Assembly: GCA_900552305.1 (NCBI GenBank)
Contig: URZD01000082.1
Span: 1-9,055, forward strand
Length of the DNA: 9,055 nt
Direction of reading: 5' to 3'
Origin: an uncultured Eubacteriales bacterium
Lineage (GTDB): Bacteria; Bacillota; Clostridia; Monoglobales; Monoglobaceae
Shown: positions 6,212-9,055 of the stretch, piece after piece
Numbering within the stretch: position 1 is the first letter of the stretch
Layout: each line of letters begins with the position of its first letter
Made by a program: the position numbers and the translations under genes
Notes under the pieces: generated by a model
Seen by the model: only the letters and a program-made list of their open reading frames with translations
What the model was told of the DNA's origin: nothing
Database searches by the model: none

Positions 6212-6373
6212 CGCGCCAAACGGCACTATATATGCGGATATCGGCGCGGCGCGGCCGCACTGCGGTAATACGATAAAAATTTCTGCAAGGAAAGCGCTGA
6301 AAATACAGTACGGCAATGTTGTTGTCGGATATTTACGCGGATAATGCCGGATTTGGGGCTTTGGAGGATGAAT
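6212..6373 (+). other. Intergenic leader of the S-component operon, no clear promoter
   Basis: This 162-nt stretch must hold the promoter for the downstream operon, because a strong terminator precedes it, but I found no convincing -35/-10 pair. The best -10-like hexamer is GATAAT (6340-6345), with TTGTTG only 15 nt upstream. There is a GC-rich patch (6241-6266) with a small CCGC/GCGG hairpin (6255-6265) and three copies of a (G/T)CGGATA motif (6234, 6325, 6337). I see no match to the tetrahydrofolate riboswitch as I remember it. Confidence 0.4.
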
Positions 6374-7090
6374 ATGGGAGCAGATCAGATTTACAATCCC
6401 ATGGCAGGGATAAACAGAATGATTTCCGATATAGAAAACACCATTACGCCGATACTTTTCAGAATGCAGCCTATTCTCAGAATAATGGGCAGTATTAACA
6501 CATACCTTGTGGCGGCGGGGTTTCTGCTGTTGATTTTATATATGAAGCTGCGCAGAAAGCACAGTATCATAAAAAAATTAAAGCAGCCGTCAAATTATAT
6601 TATTGTCGGAGCTATGCTTATCGCATATGTTTTTCTGTCAGTGCATAAAATAGAGCTTGGACCGTACATAAGTCTTGATATAGGCGTGGTAATTATGCCT
6701 ATCATTGCAAAGACTATGGGTCCGCTTGTTGCGGCAATATTTGGTATTTTTCAGTATGCGGGACTGTTTCTTTTTTATGACGGAATGCAGTTCAGTATTA
6801 CATCAATGCTTCTTGCCGGTATAAGCGGTATACTGTACGCGTGGTTTATATATGATAAGCGGACAAGATATCTGCGCTGCCTTTGGGCAAAACTGACGGT
6901 AAATGTAGTTTGCAATATACTCCTTGTTTCGGTCGTAACGACTGATGTTATGACAACCGAGGTCGCACAGGCATATGTACATAGGATTATTTCCAACATA
7001 TTCCTTGTACCTGTTCAGGCGCTTATAATATTTATTGCGCTTAAGCTTTACAAGAAGGCTGTTAAAGTGTGCAAGCAGATGTTTACCTGA
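6374..7090 (+). CDS. ECF transporter S component, folate-type family
   Basis: A membrane protein that by resemblance is the substrate-binding (S) subunit of an energy-coupling factor transporter. S components capture a vitamin and dock on shared EcfA/EcfT energising subunits, which are not in this window. From ATG 6374 it has 238 residues. The core begins near residue 72 and shows S-component features: IVGAMLIAYVFLSV, ISLDIGVVIMPIIAKTMGP (99-117), AAIFGIFQYAGLFLF (120-134), SMLLAGISGILYAWFIY (144-160) and AKLTVNVVCNILL (172-184), an order resembling FolT-like proteins. Folate is inferred; another vitamin is possible. About 70 extra N-terminal residues, with a predicted helix at 43-60, precede the core, making it longer than usual FolT (about 170-180). 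ATG 6374 has GGAGG 6 nt upstream (6363-6367); ATG 6368 would abut that SD. It lies 10 nt before the methyltransferase gene. Confidence 0.75.
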   Translation: MGADQIYNPMAGINRMISDIENTITPILFRMQPILRIMGSINTYLVAAGFLLLILYMKLRRKHSIIKKLKQPSNYIIVGAMLIAYVFLSVHKIELGPYISLDIGVVIMPIIAKTMGPLVAAIFGIFQYAGLFLFYDGMQFSITSMLLAGISGILYAWFIYDKRTRYLRCLWAKLTVNVVCNILLVSVVTTDVMTTEVAQAYVHRIISNIFLVPVQALIIFIALKLYKKAVKVCKQMFT

Positions 7091-7100
7091 GGTGAGAGCT

Positions 7101-7898
7101 ATGTTATACAGCATAACGGGTAAGGACAATAAAACCGTAAAATTCGTCAAGTCACTGAAAAAGAAAAGCGCGAGAAAAGAAAACGGCTGTTTTATAGCCG
7201 AGGGCAAGCGAATAGCGGCAGAGGCTCTGTGCTTTTGCGGCGATAGCGTGCGTTTTGTAATGGTATCGGAGCATTTTGCAGATAAGGAGCCGCAGCTTAT
7301 GGCGGAGCTTGACAAAACGGCAAAGAATGTGTATGCGGTTTCGGACAAGGTGTTTTCGGACATTGCGGACACAGACACGCCGCAGGGAATACTTGCCGTT
7401 GTTGATATTCCCTGCGGCGCGTACACGCCGTCGGAAAAGGACAGAAACATTGTCATAATTGACGGCGTTTCCGAGCCGGGCAACATGGGTACGGTTATTC
7501 GCACCGCAGAGGCACTCGGCTTTGACGGTGTATATATAACAAAGGGCAGCGCGGATTTGTACGGCTTGAAAACAGTCCGTGCAACAATGGGCTCGGTTTT
7601 CAGAATGAAATTCAAAACCGAATGTACGGCGGAGGACGTAATTGGACTCAAAAGCATGGGCTTTGAGCTTGCGGCAACCTCGCCGTGCGGAGAGACTGTT
7701 ATGGAAACCTTTAAGCGCGCCGAAAAACAGGCTGTGATTATAGGCAACGAGGCGCACGGCGTGAGCGATGAGCTGCTCACGGGCGCGGACAGTCGGATGA
7801 AAATTACCATGGACGGCATGGCGGAGTCGCTTAACGCAGCCGTTGCGGCGGGGATTGCCATGCACTGGATGAAGTGCTGTGCAAAGGTCCGCGGATAG
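7101..7898 (+). CDS. TrmH/SpoU-family RNA 2'-O-methyltransferase
   Basis: A 265-residue SPOUT-class enzyme that transfers a methyl group from SAM to a ribose 2'-OH of tRNA or rRNA. The N-terminal substrate-binding domain (about 1-100) has the typical FIAEGKRIAAEAL. The C-terminal knotted domain shows all three SpoU motifs: DGVSEPGNMGTVIRTAEALG (121-140, with N128 and R134), IGNEAHGVSDELL (214-226) and ITMDGMAESLNAAVAAGIAMH (about 234-254, with the SLN loop at 243-245). Spacing and length resemble the RlmB/TsnR-like members common next to rplT in Firmicutes, but the target nucleotide cannot be assigned. ATG 7101 has GAGGTGA 5-6 nt upstream; an in-frame ATG at 7035 lies inside the preceding gene and is rejected. 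It sits 10 nt after the S component gene and 12 nt before dprA, so one operon is likely. Confidence 0.93.
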   Translation: MLYSITGKDNKTVKFVKSLKKKSARKENGCFIAEGKRIAAEALCFCGDSVRFVMVSEHFADKEPQLMAELDKTAKNVYAVSDKVFSDIADTDTPQGILAVVDIPCGAYTPSEKDRNIVIIDGVSEPGNMGTVIRTAEALGFDGVYITKGSADLYGLKTVRATMGSVFRMKFKTECTAEDVIGLKSMGFELAATSPCGETVMETFKRAEKQAVIIGNEAHGVSDELLTGADSRMKITMDGMAESLNAAVAAGIAMHWMKCCAKVRG

Positions 7899-7910
7899 GT
7901 GGGAATTATT

Positions 7911-9055
7911 ATGGATGTTTTATATGAGCTGTGGATGCACTGTATATGCGGGTTTGAGCCGGACAGGACATTCAAGCTGAACAAAGCCGTTCAAAAAATG
8001 GGGAACAGCTTTAATTCGGGCGAGATGAGCCGGCGTATTCTGATTGAGAACGGAGTGCCGGAAACGGTTGCCGCCCGAACGGAAAATACGGAGTATTTTG
8101 ACGAGGCAAAGGAGATAATCGATTTTTGCGGTCAAAACGATATAAGAATAATTCCGGAGGATTCGGACGAATATCCCGAATATCTCCGACAGATACATAT
8201 GCCGCCGCGGCTTTTGTTTGCAAGGGGTAAAAGACTGAACCTTAATGCAAGACCGGGCGTTGCGGTTGTCGGCTGCCGAAAGCCGACAGAACTTGGAAAG
8301 AGCGCCGCGGAGAGGATAGGCGCAAGCCTTGCCAAAGCGGGTATAGTGACCGTGGGCGGTATGGCGGAGGGAATAGACTCCGCCGCGCATTGGGGCGCGC
8401 TCCGCGCGGGCGGAACTACAGTTGCAGTGCTTGCGGGCGGCGTGGACGTGATTTATCCCGCTGTGAATAAAAGGCTTTACGGCGAGATAGTCAAGAACGG
8501 AACGGTGATTTCCGAACGCCCGCCGTCAACAAGCGGAAAAAGCTATTTTTATGAGCAAAGAAATCGAATTGTAACGGGCATATCCCGCGGAACGGTTGTG
8601 GTCGAGGGCAAGCTGAAAAGCGGAACATCAATGACGGCGCGTATCGCGCTTGAGGAAAACCGCGATTTGTTTGCAGTTCCGGGAAATCCGATGTGCTGGC
8701 AGTCATCTCTGCCTAATTCCATGATTGATGAAGGCGCGGTTATAGTAAAGAGCTTTGACGTACCCGCGCGGTATTATACGGAGAATAATCCGGAGCTTTT
8801 TGATAATACTGAACAAGAGAACAATATTTTTGCGTATAACGACAGTGCGGACGGCGTATACGGCAAGCGGAATCCGCAGATTGCGGACAGTACCGCGGAA
8901 ATCGGTGCGGCGGGGGCATCTCCCCCCGGCGGCGCTCCGCCAGCGCCACGCCCTCCGGGGCCAGGGGGTGGTCCTGGGAGCCTACATACTGCCGCAGCAG
9001 ATTCCCTCTGGTGGAGCTGTGGCGGATCATCAGCAATTCCATGTCTATTCCTCTC
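7911..9055 (+). CDS. dprA: DNA processing protein DprA, disrupted at 3' end
   Basis: DprA (Smf) binds incoming single-stranded DNA in natural transformation and loads RecA. Many non-competent bacteria also carry it. ATG 7911 follows AGGTGGG (7897-7903), which overlaps the previous stop. The Rossmann-like DprA domain is complete: PRLLFARG (99-106), VAVVGCRKPTELGK (117-130), GGMAEGIDSAAHWGAL (149-164), VAVLAGGVDVIYPAVNKRL (171-189), GTVISERPP (197-205), QRNRIVTGIS (216-225), VEGKLKSGTSMTARIALE (231-248) and FAVPGNP (254-260). Recognisable native sequence runs to about residue 331 (near 8905). The usual C-terminal winged-helix region is not there. The frame stays open to the window end, but residues after about 332 are a Pro/Gly-rich string that is the antisense reading of another gene. 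The true 3' end is therefore missing. Confidence 0.9.
   Translation, partial: MDVLYELWMHCICGFEPDRTFKLNKAVQKMGNSFNSGEMSRRILIENGVPETVAARTENTEYFDEAKEIIDFCGQNDIRIIPEDSDEYPEYLRQIHMPPRLLFARGKRLNLNARPGVAVVGCRKPTELGKSAAERIGASLAKAGIVTVGGMAEGIDSAAHWGALRAGGTTVAVLAGGVDVIYPAVNKRLYGEIVKNGTVISERPPSTSGKSYFYEQRNRIVTGISRGTVVVEGKLKSGTSMTARIALEENRDLFAVPGNPMCWQSSLPNSMIDEGAVIVKSFDVPARYYTENNPELFDNTEQENNIFAYNDSADGVYGKRNPQIADSTAEIGAAGASPPGGAPPAPRPPGPGGGPGSLHTAAADSLWWSCGGSSAIPCLFL
8905..9042 (-). CDS. N-terminal fragment of a histidine phosphatase, truncated at a junction
   Basis: On the minus strand, from ATG 9042-9040, about 43 residues read as the start of a histidine phosphatase (phosphoglycerate mutase-like superfamily, alpha-ribazole phosphatase-like branch): MELLMIRHSSTRGNLL, then RQYVGSQDHPLAPEG. 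RHSST occupies the place of the catalytic RHG(E/Q)T motif, so the phosphate-accepting His8 is present while the usual Gly is Ser. GAGAGGA stands about 6 nt upstream of the ATG on this strand. After Met42-Pro43 (about 8914-8919) resemblance stops, although the frame stays open into antisense dprA. The family is about 180-210 residues, so only its beginning is present. The DNA is more GC-rich, with CCC, GGG and CTG codons unlike its neighbours. It is probably foreign to this locus. Confidence 0.6.

Noticed and set aside
6212..6373. Tetrahydrofolate or other vitamin riboswitch before the S component
   Set aside because: Expected for a folate transporter, but I could not match the conserved core or any long-range pairing; only short GC hairpins and a small repeated motif were visible.
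6803..7984. Long 393-codon open frame on the minus strand
   Set aside because: It lies entirely antisense to the S component and methyltransferase genes, both of which show family motifs and SD sites. The antisense protein is Ser/Thr/Pro-rich with no motif, so it is a shadow.
8906..9055. Pro/Gly-rich C-terminal extension of DprA as a real domain
   Set aside because: It is the antisense reading of the histidine phosphatase start, including its SD and ATG, and has no stop before the edge.
1..9055. CRISPR array, tRNA or rRNA genes, insertion sequence, phage genes
   Set aside because: No regularly spaced repeats, cloverleaf-like sequences, transposase motifs or terminal inverted repeats were seen by reading both strands.

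Overview
The window looks like chromosomal DNA of a Clostridia-class Firmicute, perhaps an uncultured gut Oscillospirales or Ruminococcus relative. The evidence is strong GGAGG-type Shine-Dalgarno (SD) sites, sigma-A-type promoters, frequent AGA and ATA codons, and an infC-rpmI-rplT block followed by an RNA methyltransferase and dprA. No tRNA, rRNA, CRISPR array or insertion sequence was seen. The assignment rests on gene content and signals, not on a database search.

Layout. (1) 1-2517, minus strand: most of a large RND/MMPL membrane transporter whose C-terminal end runs off the left edge. (2) 2518-2728: a divergent promoter region. (3) 2729-3993, plus strand: a TetR-family regulator followed 5 nt later by trmB, a tRNA m7G46 methyltransferase. 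(4) 3994-4133: a hairpin-dense spacer between convergent genes. (5) 4134-4601, minus strand: an unrecognised four-helix membrane protein. (6) 4602-4928: a divergent regulatory region with a near-consensus promoter and an attenuator-like leader for infC. (7) 4929-6165, plus strand: infC (apparent AUA start), rpmI and rplT, closed by a strong intrinsic terminator. (8) 6374-9055, plus strand: an ECF-transporter S component (folate-type family), a TrmH/SpoU RNA methyltransferase and dprA, tightly spaced as one operon.

How the genes work together. TetR and the MMPL pump form the classic divergent regulator/efflux pair. infC-rpmI-rplT is the translation-factor/ribosomal-protein operon that L20 usually autoregulates. 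Its leader carries a terminator hairpin that competes with a second hairpin, plus a possible long-range pairing that would hide the infC SD. The last operon mixes vitamin uptake, RNA modification and DNA processing, as often seen next to rplT in Clostridia.

Main oddity. At about 8905-8916 the dprA sequence stops resembling DprA, before the usual C-terminal winged-helix region. It becomes GC-rich DNA that encodes, on the opposite strand, the first ~43 residues of a histidine phosphatase with its own SD and ATG. Both genes are cut at the same point. This is most simply a chimeric contig end or a recombination junction. I found no convincing undescribed multi-gene system; the most interesting native biology is the control of the infC-rpmI-rplT operon.
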